Positions 22,381 through 34,300 of a DNA stretch of 64,000 nt are shown here, one piece after another. The DNA comes from Todiramphus chloris collaris (taxonomy: Eukaryota > Chordata > Aves > Coraciiformes > Alcedinidae): NCBI GenBank assembly GCA_025345505.1, contig JANVCC010000021.1, positions 2,765,175-2,829,174 of the forward strand, in the 5' to 3' direction. How positions within the stretch are numbered: the first letter of the stretch is position 1; each line of letters opens with the position of its first letter. The notes beneath the pieces are model-generated. The model was given only the letters and a program-made list of their open reading frames with translations, was not told the DNA's origin and searched no databases. The position numbers and the translations under genes are program-made.

Positions 22381-25300
22381 GTATGGGAGGCGGCCGCCAA
22401 CCCACCACCCCTCCCTTCTCCTCGCCGCTTACTTCCCCGGGGCCGCTGACAGCGGCGAGCGCCGGTGCCGCGGCGCTGAGTCAGGCCCTGCCGGGGCTCG
22501 CGGCCTCGCTGGAGGTGGCGGGCAGGCGGCGCTCCCCAGGCCCGGCCCGGCCCGGCCCGGCCCGGCCTGGCCCCGCGGGCGGTCTCTGAGGCGCCAGGCC
22601 CGCTCGTGTCCCTCGCCCCACGGTGGCCGCGGGGGGCGGCGTGGAGAGGCCGGCGGCGTGGAGAGGCCGGTGGCGGTGGGAGAAACTTGGCCCTTGAGCT
22701 GCTGCGTTGCCGCCGCCGCCGTCTTCGCGCTCCCTCCGAAAAGGCTCTCTCTCCCCTCAGCCCTCGCCCGGGTTCTCGGGGAGTTTGTGTAGGAGCAGGC
22801 GGGCGGCCCCTGGTTGGGAGCGCAGATCTCGATCGGCAGCTCATAATCGCCGCTTGGTTCAGTTGCGGGGTCTGAAATGGTTTGGGCGGTTTTGTGGGGT
22901 TTTTTTGTTTCTTTACTTAGGGTTATTTTTTAATAGGCAACAGTGACATACATCGTGCTAGAACTGGGTGATTTGTGTGTGTTCAGTAACTTCAGATGTT
23001 ACATGTTTTAGTGAAGGGAGGATAAGAGGATCGCTTCTGGGGTTATGTGTGTGTCATCTCGGGTGCTGCCCCATCTGTGAATTTCTCTGTGTGTAAGAGA
23101 ATCTTCCAATGGCACCTATAGTAACCATATGGAACGTGGACTGCATAATGTTGTGTATCTATATGCTAGCAGGAGACAACATAGTATTACTTGTCGCTAT
23201 ACAATAAGAAATAAAAGCATACAATCAATTTGGAGAGTGTTTTTAGTTGTTAATACTGACAAGGAGTTAATTGAAGACTGGCATTTTAAACTATGTATGA
23301 ACTAGAAACTATTTTCCTTACCTGGACTCCTCCTTTTGCACATCCTTTTTGAGTCATTGTTTCTCTTATGAAAGCACTCCCTGTGACAGCTATTTCACAA
23401 AATACTATTTCCTTCCTAAGCATTTACTACCTAGATGTGTATTGCATTAATATGCTGATGTAAATGATTTCAGGTTGTTACCCTTTAACGGGTTAGGGTG
23501 TCAACTTTAGTTTCTCTGGTCCTTTCTGGGTAATGAATATTTTGCTAATGAGGTTTTTTGCTCACACCTTTTGCCATATCGTGTTGTTACTGGCTTGTTT
23601 CTCGGGCTGTGTTTCACAGGTCTATCTTGGGAGCAGCCCTGGTGAGGACGTGAGTCAAGCGTGATTTGAGAAAGCAGAGAGAAAGGCTGGCTTTTTGTGT
23701 TGTAAAGGAAGGAAGGCCTTGTGCTCTTCTTTGTATCTGCTGCAGTAGATGCCAGAATCATGCAGAAGCCTTCAGGTACTGAAGCACTGCTGCTTGGGGT
23801 CCTTCCAGTGACAGTGGCTGATGCGCAGGGGACGCTTTGAGAGTCTTGGTGCCTGCTGGATACCTTGTTCTCTTTGTACCTCCATGTGTGTTTCTGTGTG
23901 TCTGTAAATTACTAAAGCATGGGCCTCTCTTGGATACTATGCACAAAATCTCATTTACGGCTAAGAAATGGCAGATGGAAGCACACCTTTAAAAGAGAGG
24001 ACAGGAATTTATTGTTGGAATGGTTAAAGTCTTAAGAGGCTGGTGATTATTAAGATCTAATTGTTACAGAAGAAGAAAAAGCAATAATGCAGTTACCGTC
24101 GTTACGCTCACCATCTCCCTGCCGCTGAGTCCTAAGGCCAGTGATGGTGGTGAGCTGTTGGGACGAGATGTCAGAGTCAGGTGTCCTTTACAAGGAGCAA
24201 TATGCTTGTTTGTGTTGATGGCTTCATCTTCCTCACTCTAGCGTCCACTTGAGATCATTTTTATATGCCTGTTACTATGTTTGTGTGACTCTGTTTGTCA
24301 TTGGTTTGCAGCTCCGTGTTCCATCCACATATGTAAAAGCACTATATATTAGATACAATTTCTTTCTTGCTTCTTACCCCTAAAACCAGCTTTCTCCAGG
24401 TCTGTATTGCTCTTAACCAGCCGCTGGTGAGTTGTGGGGTGTCCAGTGCCCAGTCCTGTGGAAGCCATCTCTGTTTACCCGGTGCCTGCTCTCCTCTCGG
24501 CCGCATCCTCTGGATCTGCTTCCTCAGGCCCCTGTTACCACACCAGGCCTGTGTTTCTCTACACTGCATCATTGTTGTAGAGTTGTGACTCTCTCCTTCT
24601 GTACAGAGTAGCTGCTTGTCTAGACAAAACTATGGTTGCAGCGTGCCTGGGTAAACAAAAGGAGAACCAATTAGGCATAGGCACCTGGTCAGTTAGAGAA
24701 ACTGCTGTCACAGCTGAATCAAGTGACAGTTGTAGGCAGGTCAAGAGAAGTTCAGCCAAAGTAAGCCTGGCAGGCTTTAGTCCTAAGGCCCTGCAAATAC
24801 AGTATGGAGCTTAGGGTGCTACCAGCAGTGGCAATTCTGTGTCACAGGATTGTATGCCAACGGGAGGGCTGATGTGGAAGAGGAATTTGAACGAAAGGAC
24901 AAGATGGTTAGACTGGATGTATTTTACAGTGTTTGAGAGGATGGGAGTGAGGCTGGACCTGGAAGGCCAGTGACGTTTTGGAATAGGCTCTGTTTGCAGA
25001 GGTACCCTCATCATCTGGTTGTGTTGGTTCTAGGTGACACCCCTGGGAATGTCAGGTTCCCTCAAGGGAGAAGCTGCATCAGATATTTGCATCTGTAGCT
25101 TGAAGCTGGACTTCAACATCCCCCACCAGACTCCCTTCATTCCAGTGGAGTGAGAGAGGAATCGCACCATGGAATCAAAGGCTTCCAGTTGGTTTTTGCC
25201 TCCTGCATCTTCAGCTCTGTGCTATGCTACGTGTTATTTGTTTTCTTCTCCGTCTCCTCTCTCCTTCCCCAACAATTACGTTACAGATTCAGTCCCTTGC

Positions 25301-28300
25301 ATCCCAAAATCATGTGGCATCTCACAGGCATAGCTCGCAGCGCAGGGGAAGCACATGGGAAGATGCATGTGGTATGTCTGGGAGGTGAATATTGTTTTGA
25401 AAATTGACGTGACAGAAAGGAGATATTCTGCTTGTCTTCTGACATACAGAGACAAGTTATAAAAGGTACGAGTCATCTTCACTCGCCTTTTCTCCTCTCA
25501 CTCCCGTAGCTTTGACTTCTGTTGTGCAGTTTTCTCCTCCCTTGTTTCTGCTGAGTACAGAAGTCTGCTGTCATTTATCCCCAGGCAGCCTCTCACTCCT
25601 CCCTGCTCCCAGTGGGATGGGGAGGAGAATCAGGGCGAGGGGAAGGTAAAACTTGTGGGTTAAGATAAGAACAGTTTAAGAACTAAAATAAATAACTGTA
25701 ATGGAAAGGAATATAAAAAAAAAACCAGTAGAAATACACCCCAAGAGAAGCCAAATGATGCACAGAGCACTTGCTCACCACTCGCTGAGTGATGCCTGAG
25801 CAGTGGTCTGCACCTCCCGGCCTGCTCCCTCCAGTTTGCATACCGAGCATGACGTTCTGTGGTAGGGACTATCCCTTTGGCTAGTTCAGCTCGTCTTTCC
25901 AAGCCCTGCTTCCTCCCAGCTTCTTGAGTACCTGCTGTCTGGCAGAGCATGGAAAACTGAAAAACCCTTAACTGAGGATAAGCGCTACTTGGTAAGAACT
26001 GACACATTGATACGTTATCATCTCACACCAAATCCAAAAGGCAGCGCTGCAGCAGCTACAAGGAAGGAAATTATCCCAGCTGAAACCAGGTCAAGGACAT
26101 ACAAATGAGTATTGATACACCTTCAGGAAGTGTATTGGTAAATGAAGGCGAGGATGAATTTTTTTGTCGTGGGAACTGGATGTTAATTACGTAGGGACAA
26201 GATCCTGAGTGAGATGATGGCTGTGGTTAGTAGGGCAAGAATGGGAATGGGGGACTGTTGCTTGTTATGAATACACATTGCTGCCTGGACAGATAGACCT
26301 ACAAACCTGTTTCTCCTTTGCCAGCACCTCTGTTACACCCTCTGGGAGTCTGTTACTGACTCCTGCTTCATTGCTGTATGTCTATCAATGAATATATTTC
26401 TCTAGAATAGTCACATAGATGGGCATTCTTAAGAGCTGCTTTTTAAAGGTGGAGAGTGTCTTGGGTTGTACACGGCTCTTAAGCCATGTGGAAGTTTCTT
26501 TAATTGCTTCCTCTTTGGAAATTTTATGGTTGTGTTGATGGCTCATTTTTCAAATGAAACTCTGCAGCAAATCTTTCAAAAAAATAACAAGTATCTGAAT
26601 TGTCAAGCTTTTCTAATGGAAGTGTAGTTGTTGTGATGTGTGGTCTAGCTCCTGGGCACGTGGTGTTACGCTTTCCTTCTTGGATAGAGCTATAATGGCA
26701 GAAAGTATGTCAAGGTTCTACCCTGCTGTCTTTGTGAATTTAGGATCTTATGTATTTTTTTTAATGTGTGAGAGGAAAGGCTGTTGTAAACTACACAACT
26801 GTGCTTTGAATTCAAGCCTCAAACTGCTGCTGTATATTTCCAAGTAAGCACGCTATACGCTGTACGTTACAAATGATCTTCTGCCTGGAATATGGCTCTT
26901 TCTGCATGATGACTTCTTTCTCCTCTTCTCCCAGCTTTAAGTCATCTTCCTCTTCGTAGTTTTCCTTTTTCTTTAGCTTCCAGTAGGTAGTCTTTAGGTG
27001 TGTTTATTCTTGTGCCCTTTAATATTGTGAACCGTGGCCTAAGCATACCACTCTGATCATTCATGGGTATTGCTTTAGATCTTACAGGTGCCAGCTCTGA
27101 TTTTTGCAGCCAAGAGTGAACGCTGCTGCTAAAATAAGACTTAGAGTGCTGTTGCTGATGCTCTGTATTGCTTTCTCTTCTGCAAATTGAATTGCTGGCG
27201 TTGTCTGCTAGTTGTTCTATTGGGCTGGTTTTTATTAGTGTGTTAAGTAAAGTCCTAACGTTAGGTAGGAAAGTTCTGTAAAGGCTAGAAAGCCTACGAA
27301 CACCTGTAGTTCAGAAACACTCTGTACACCAGAAAATTTACAGTAGTTGTCTTTATCTGCCTCTTAAAACTGTTTCCCCAAGACAGCATTCTGAAGCTCC
27401 ATCAAGGAGAACACCTGAAACCCTAGACATCCCTGTTTTGCAAATATCAACTAGAAGATGCCAGGATTTTGTACTGAAAGGTGGAGTAAAATGCAAAATA
27501 ATTCCATTACAGAAAGTTATTGGCCTATTCTATGCAAATGTATACTGTTCCCCCCAAAACCTGTATTTTTTTAATCCAGGCATTTCATGTTTCTAAGAAC
27601 TTTTTGTACATCTGTTGGGTATTTTTCTCTTTTTAAGCAAAGCATCACTGTAAAAAGACCATAAAGATCTTCAAATATTTGTGGTAATGGCAACATAACC
27701 CAAAAAGCACTTCAGTACACCAAGTGGGTTGTTAGAAGGAACTTTTCTTGTCAAACTCTTGATTCTCTTCATCTGTTACCTTCCTGAAGGCATCTAAACT
27801 TTAGGTATAACCACTGCTGATGACAAGTATGAAAATTGTACATTGCAAACCACCAGGAATTTGAAAGCCTGGCTCAGAACAGCGAGGTTTATGCTAAGTT
27901 AAACTTTGCTACTGTTGTTGACACTCCTAATAGCAAGCCAGACAAGCTGACAGCTCTACATACATTTGCTGGTTTTAATTGCATTAGCACTGTCACATTT
28001 TTCTGACTCTGTGCTCATGTGCATCTCTGTGCATGTCTTCTGAAAGCTGCCTAGGAATGAAGGTTACAGTTCTGGACAAAATCTCCAGTTTAGTAACTTT
28101 TAATGCTTGCGTAATATTAGTTTTCCTCCTCCTGACTTTGTCCCTGGAAATAGTCACTTAGACTAGGAGAGGAAATCATTTTTCTGTACCCAAGTTAGAG
28201 TGAAATTGTGTGCACATAATTAATTCGGTCATTAAGTTTGGCTTGCTAAAAAAGTGCAGTGGAGTCTGCTGTGTGTTCTGGTCTGAAAGCATTTTGGTTC

Positions 28301-31300
28301 TTAGAGATGTGTGTTTTGATGATCCTGGTGTTTGCTGCACTGATGACTTATTCTTCCTGTAGATGAATTTTATTTTTTTTCTTTTACAGTAGCTAGTGGA
28401 GATTTTAAACACAAACCTGCTATCTTAACAGTGAAATAAGTTTCTTTAGATGTAAGATGAAGTAGTGGTTGTATTTAATGGAGGTGGGCATCCTTTGCTT
28501 TTCAGGATTCTAAACCATCTGAAGTATTTAATGAAGTGTTCCAAATGGTATTTTTGTGATATTTTGATTTTTATACAATGAGAGATACATAGGGTATGGT
28601 AATTGTGAAACACTGGACTTCCTCCTGGAGGTAATTTCTGTCATCTTCGCACTTTTTCTAAACAAGCAAACCCCAAAAGTCACAGTCAGGGAAGAACAAA
28701 TGCCAGTTCTTTACTTAGTGTTTCGTATTCCATGCTTTTAATCATCCTGTTCTCTTGGGATGTAAACACTTACACTGAACCTTGAAGAACTGCTTTCTTC
28801 CCGAGCTCTGTGTTGCCAGCTACTAGCCACAAGAGAAGGTTTTTATCTTGGAAGCCTTGCTGTAGGATTTAGCATTGTTCAAATAGGAATTTTAGGTTGT
28901 GATGAGGTTTGTTTTGTTGTTTTTAGTCTGTGTTGTATAAAGGAGGCTTTCTGCTTTTCTAGGATCTGTTGAGGTTAAAAGTCCTATTTGCCATGTCTTT
29001 TTCAGAAGGTTTTGCTTAGCTCGTGGTTATTCCACTCTTTCCTCAGTCAGACTTGAAAGAGAAGACATGACTCTTTAATATTAAAACTGGAATCACTGTC
29101 TTGGGAGGCTGAACAAAAAGCAATTACCCTTTTAGTCAAATTTTACTTCCTTGCTGTCTCATGTAATTAGGTAGCTTCCCCATCTTCCTTCATCTTCCTA
29201 GGGAAAATAGCTAAGGTGTAGCTTGACATCACAATTCAGTTGAGCTGTCAGACGTTTCAAACCTTGTGGTCTTGCTCCTGCTGTCCCCAGCTGCCTCCAT
29301 GGCACTGGAGTCAGCGCTTGCCTGCCCACCGTGTGTGGTTTGATCTGCTGCCAAAAAAAAAGTGTTTTCTGCCAGGACTTGTGGCCATGAGATTGCCTGA
29401 GCTGCTGAGGGGAAAGGGGGGCTGGGAATGGGGAAGGAAGTCAGTGCTCCCTGCCCCACAGTTTGAGATAAAGACACGGGGAGGGTGGTCTTTTTCTGGG
29501 GCTGTGATTTTTTAATTGATTACTATTTCTTTTTCCAAGTGCTGTCAGTTGGAGCAGTGGTTTGCATAGCTGATGCTCTCAGGGACACTCTGCTTCTTGA
29601 GCTGAGGAAGGAGCGCAGTTCATTCTTGCCTGAATTTCAGGCTCTCTCAGGCATATGTAACGTAAACGTTTTCAGCAGCAAAACCAAGGTGGCTGCTTCA
29701 TCACAAACTTCTTACTAGAGCAGTTCACCTTCTTCGATAGGTAAGAAGGAGAAAAAGGCCACAGCTTTGTTGTCGTGTTTTGAATAGCCCTGCTGAGCCA
29801 GCAGATGCTTGTGTTTTCAGTTTCATAACCCACTTCAAGAACAAGTTGGTGGTGAGTGGTTTTGAACAATTAAATAATTACTTCCAAAGTGTTTTATGTT
29901 CTGTAGCCTTTCAAACCAGTTGCTCTAAAAGAACCTCTTTTTTGGAGGGGGGAACGCCAATTTCTCTTAGTACCTACAAGTAAAACCAACTACAAAGATG
30001 CCATTTAGCAGTAGTTTTGGATAAGTTGGATTAGTTTAGCTAGTTTTGGATAAACTCGTATTTAGAAATGCATCCTTTTTACCAGGCTTACAACCCACAT
30101 ATACAGAGGATGGATAAGGTTCTCTAGGGGAGAAATAGTAAAGACCTGTCTAAAAGTATTAGTTTTACTTGGTCTAAAAGTCCTATTGCAAAACCAAACC
30201 CATGGAAACAGATGGTTCAGCTTCTTTTTGGCCTTTTTGAAGTTCAAGGGTTCTTTTTAAGCAAAAGGTGACTTAATGACATTGGTGCTTTGAAGGTGGT
30301 TGGAAGAGCTGGTGTCATGGAAATGATGAAATTTCTCCAAGTTGCCTCAGCAAAAATGAGTCGTCTTATTATGCAGGAATGTGGGCAGTGAGTTCACAGC
30401 ACTGATGCAACTTTCTTACTGGCTCTGCTGCCCCATGCACGTGGATGTTTTTCTTGTCTGGTTTTAATTGTACAGCATTTTTCCTGGCGTTTGAACTTCA
30501 TCTTTAGAGACAGCTTAAACCCAATCCTAACTACAATATTTTTAGTGTAATTTGATGGTAACTTTTCTCAGTTAGCTGCAAGATGAAGGCAAGCTTGAGT
30601 TGGTGTCAGTGCATCGGATCAAAAAGTACTTCTAATCTCTTGAGTCTGCACGTACCCTTTAGTTTTAGCAAGAGAGTTACCCTGTTTATAGGCTGGATGT
30701 TGAATTTCCAGTACTTCTCACTTCAGCTGAACTTTTCCATTTGATTTCTGCAGTTTTGTTTAACTTATTTCACCAGAGTCAATTTGATACAAATGAGGGC
30801 AAGTCTGTTCCTTTGTATATTGCTTATCAATCCCACTGCTCCACTCTTTCATGTCTGGATTAATAGTTCCCTTTGCTATTTATCTCACTCTGTGAAACGC
30901 TGTTGGTGTCAGTTGGCTTGCAAGGCCAACTGGAACCTGCACGGAAAGCTGGAGGAGCTTGTTTGGCAAGGAAGGGCAGTTCCTCATTTCAGCTGCAGAG
31001 GTTCACTGAGCGAAGAAAATTCTCTGGATTCTTGTTTTGACAGCTATAGTCCCATCTTCCCTGCATTTGGGCCTGTTTTCCAGGGTAATGCCTAGCAAGG
31101 CTTTCAAGTTTCTATGCCTAGATTTGCCTGTTACAGAGATTGTACTGGATGTGGTGTCCTTAGCATAGAAGCTTCACCCTATGGAATTCCCAAGAGATGA
31201 ATATTTAAAATGTGCCAGTACTTGGAGGTAAGTTTTTAACCTCCCATGTAAGGGAGAAGCCATACATAATTAAAATGGACTCGTAACTGTTCTGAAATAC

Positions 31301-34300
31301 TTCATTGGGAAACTCTGGTTTTTATCTTCTTTCAGAGTTGTAGGAATTAAAGAGTTTTCCGAAGTTTAAATCTTGATTCAAAGCCATACAACTCTTGTCC
31401 TGGTGAGATGTGCACTAATTAACACCTGCACTACCCTAGATTGCAAACAAAAAGGTAACACTTCAGACCTGAAAATACACAATCTGTAAGCAAAATGGCA
31501 AAGCATGCCCTTAAAGGGCTAAAGCAAACCCTGGTCCCTGGAAATTAGGGTTAGAAGGTCAAATGTTTGTAAATCAGAGCTTGTGTAAGGGTGACCTCTG
31601 ACCTCGGAATGGCTTCCACGGGGAACATCTAGGTTCTGGCTGTTGCAGACCATTGCATCAGAAAGAGAACGTGCTCCAAAGCTGTGCTTGTTTCTTGAGT
31701 TTTAACAGCTCTCCGCCCAGCCCAAAAAACATTTTTAAAAAAGCAAAAGAAAAAAGCCCAGCACTTTAAGTTATATGCTATTTTAAGATTTTTTTTCAGC
31801 AGATGCTGTGAAATAGCAGAGGGTTTTTTGTTCTGTTGTTTTGGGTTTTTATTGTTTTGGGTTGTTTTTTTTTTACTGTAGCTGTAGTCTTAAATATTTT
31901 TCCCTTGCTGTACTAGCAAGCGAATCACTGCAATGTGTTTTCTACAGACCGTGCATCTGTCAGTCACGAGGTTTTCCACTTTTCTGACTCAATAGCTTGC
32001 AACTGTGTGGGATCTTATAAGTAGGAGAGCTACTGGCTGTCTTGTCACAGCTGACTGAGCAGCGGTAGGTCACAGCTCTTTATTTCCTTATCTCCACACT
32101 GAGAATGTTTCATACTTGTCTCTTACAGACAGGATTTGAGATTGTAGCTTTATTTGTCACCAGTTTTGCTTAACATGTAACACAAGTAGCTTAAGGATGT
32201 ATTTTGGAGTGTCATTTTCTGTTACCAGCCTGATTTGATGCTTGGATTGCACGAGATGTTCCGAGTTTCCTTTCTTGCCCATGTGTATCTTTAAAAGTTT
32301 AGGATGATCTGGGTATATTTGATCCTGGTTGGGTCCAGAATGATGTGCTAGCACAGCATGTACTAGTGACCCAGTGAATATCCAGAAACCTATTTATAAG
32401 TGGCTTTGTGTAATGCAGGTTTCCAGTATCTATGCAGACAGCTTGTACTGGAACCCGTTTGGGTGACACATGATTTCTTACTGGTATTTCTAGGGCAGTA
32501 GAATCAATGCTTTTCAGTATAAAGTATATGAATGTTTCTGTATGCCACTTTTGAAATGCTTTGGAATATTTTGAAGTCTTACATTGCTATAATCCTGCTT
32601 AAATGGCAAAAGGTGTGAGATTGCCTAGGGGAAATGTGGAGCACTTCTATCTTTTTCCCTCTTCCCTTTTTCCTCTTTTTCATCAGTGCTATAATTCTAA
32701 AGAAAAATAGTTCGGCTTGGTATCTGAAATGTGGTGATCTCTGCATATGTGTTGATTACTGTTGTCTCCTTTAATTAGCTTGACTTGCCATGTCTTCTGC
32801 TGCTGCAGAGCTTTGAGCAGTATTAGATGCAGACCTGCAGGGGGGAATGCCTGCAGCCTTTTAATGCTTTGAAAAAGCACTTCTCAGGATTGAGTGAAGT
32901 ACACACACCCAGCTCTTGCTGTCATTTACTGCACTGAAATGCTGTTTTAGCAATGTCAGAGCTCTTTGCATATCTGGCAGCAAAAATACAGGCTGGAATC
33001 AAAAGTACATGAATAAGAAAGGTGGCTTGGGCTTCACTGGTGGAGACAAAAGTAAACTGGGGAGATAACTCCTTCTCAGCACTGCAGTAGCACTTTCAGT
33101 TTCACGCTTTCCAGACCAAATAGAGCCTGGTTTTGGGGAAATGTGGGGTCATCTTGGTGTGTGAACCTGCTCAATAGCAAGCCTCCTTAGAGTCCAAAGC
33201 ATTAGGAGCTCCAGCGGCCTAAGGTATCGAGGCTGTGAAGTTTGTGTGTGAAGTCTTAATGCAAAAGCAATTTGAGAGCAGAATTGAAAACTCAGCGTGC
33301 TGGTGCTTTCAGGTTCTTGTACCAGGCACTTTTAAGGTTGGGCTTAGGACCCTCATAAAGCTGAATGGAGGGGCAAGAGAGGCTCTCTGGAGATCTTTTG
33401 GAGGACTTGGAGAAAGAGGAGGTTCCTGCAAGAGTATTTAGGTTTCTGAAACTTGTATTTGGGAACTGCTTAAAAAGTTAACTGGGAAAAGTACCCTGGT
33501 GTATCTTTCAGTGCCAGTAAGAAAGAAGCTCTCCTATTGTGTAACCTAAGTGCAGTGGTTTCCTTGTGACATAAGAATCACCCAGGAAGAGAGGCTGGGC
33601 ACCTTCTCAATATTCTTTTCAACTTTATTATGAAATCCTAGTGGAATATTATTAGAGTTTTAAAAGGTAAGGAAATTCATGGTCAGTATGGGAATAAACT
33701 CTTAGTAACAGAAGCCAATATCTTACTTCCTTGGCTTTCCAATGTTATTCTTGCTTTACAGTTCTTAAGAATAATTATAATTCTATCTATTTCTATATAT
33801 CTAAGTGCTTGCAGCCTTAATTTTACTTCATCAGAGCTCAAATGTTTGAAGCCTGCTGTGTCACTTCTCAGTAAATGGAGAAGTATCAGAAAGTATACAT
33901 TTCTTGGAAACCATTAAGCAGTCGAAGCCAAGGTTGGAAAGGACTTTTTTTCCCCCCAAAGTTTCCTCCTTCAAGGTTCAGTTGAAGTGCATTGATTTAA
34001 AACCAAAGAACCCCCCACCCCTTAAAGCCTGTACTCCAGAAAACATAATGTACCATAAGTATACTCCTTGCTAGTAGCGTAACAATCAAATGTTTGAAGT
34101 TTGGACATGACCTTCTGCAAAGTTGCAATGTGAACAGCCAGCCTCAAGAGCATCCATGTAAAATAGAAGCTGTTTAAAACTATCTCTTCAACCATATGGT
34201 TAAGATTCTGTAGTAGCAGGAGCAGTACAGCCATGGAAGTAGTAGCAGTGGAACTTATATTTTGGTCTCTTGAAAGTATTTCAAGCTCAGATCGGACTGG

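Larger units (their letters stand above)
19550..22850. promoter_or_regulatory. CpG island spanning the divergent TXNDC9/EIF5B promoters
   Basis: About 3.3 kb of strongly GC- and CpG-rich DNA lies between and across the two 5' ends, with many GGGCGG boxes. It is flanked on both sides by AT-rich intronic DNA. Two runs, G18 at 19768-19785 and C17 at 21852-21868, are potential quadruplex or sequencing trouble spots. A CCCGG pentamer run lies at 22541-22570. Long reading frames here follow from base composition and show no gene character. Confidence 0.85.

Noticed and set aside
22541..22675. Short CCCGG pentamer run and 17-bp duplication in the start of EIF5B intron 1
   Set aside because: Real, but ordinary low complexity for a CpG island, so not reported as a separate finding.
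21936..22844. 302-codon minus-strand open frame, and several 100-210-codon frames on both strands between 19.5 and 22.9 kb
   Set aside because: They follow from very high GC content in the CpG island. The predicted products are Pro/Arg/Ala/Gly-rich, overlap each other in several frames and cross the EIF5B first exon.
28310..28410. C/D-box snoRNA-like boxes (TGATGA and CTGA) in EIF5B intron 1
   Set aside because: Box spacing and terminal stem were not convincing, and such short boxes occur by chance many times in 14 kb.
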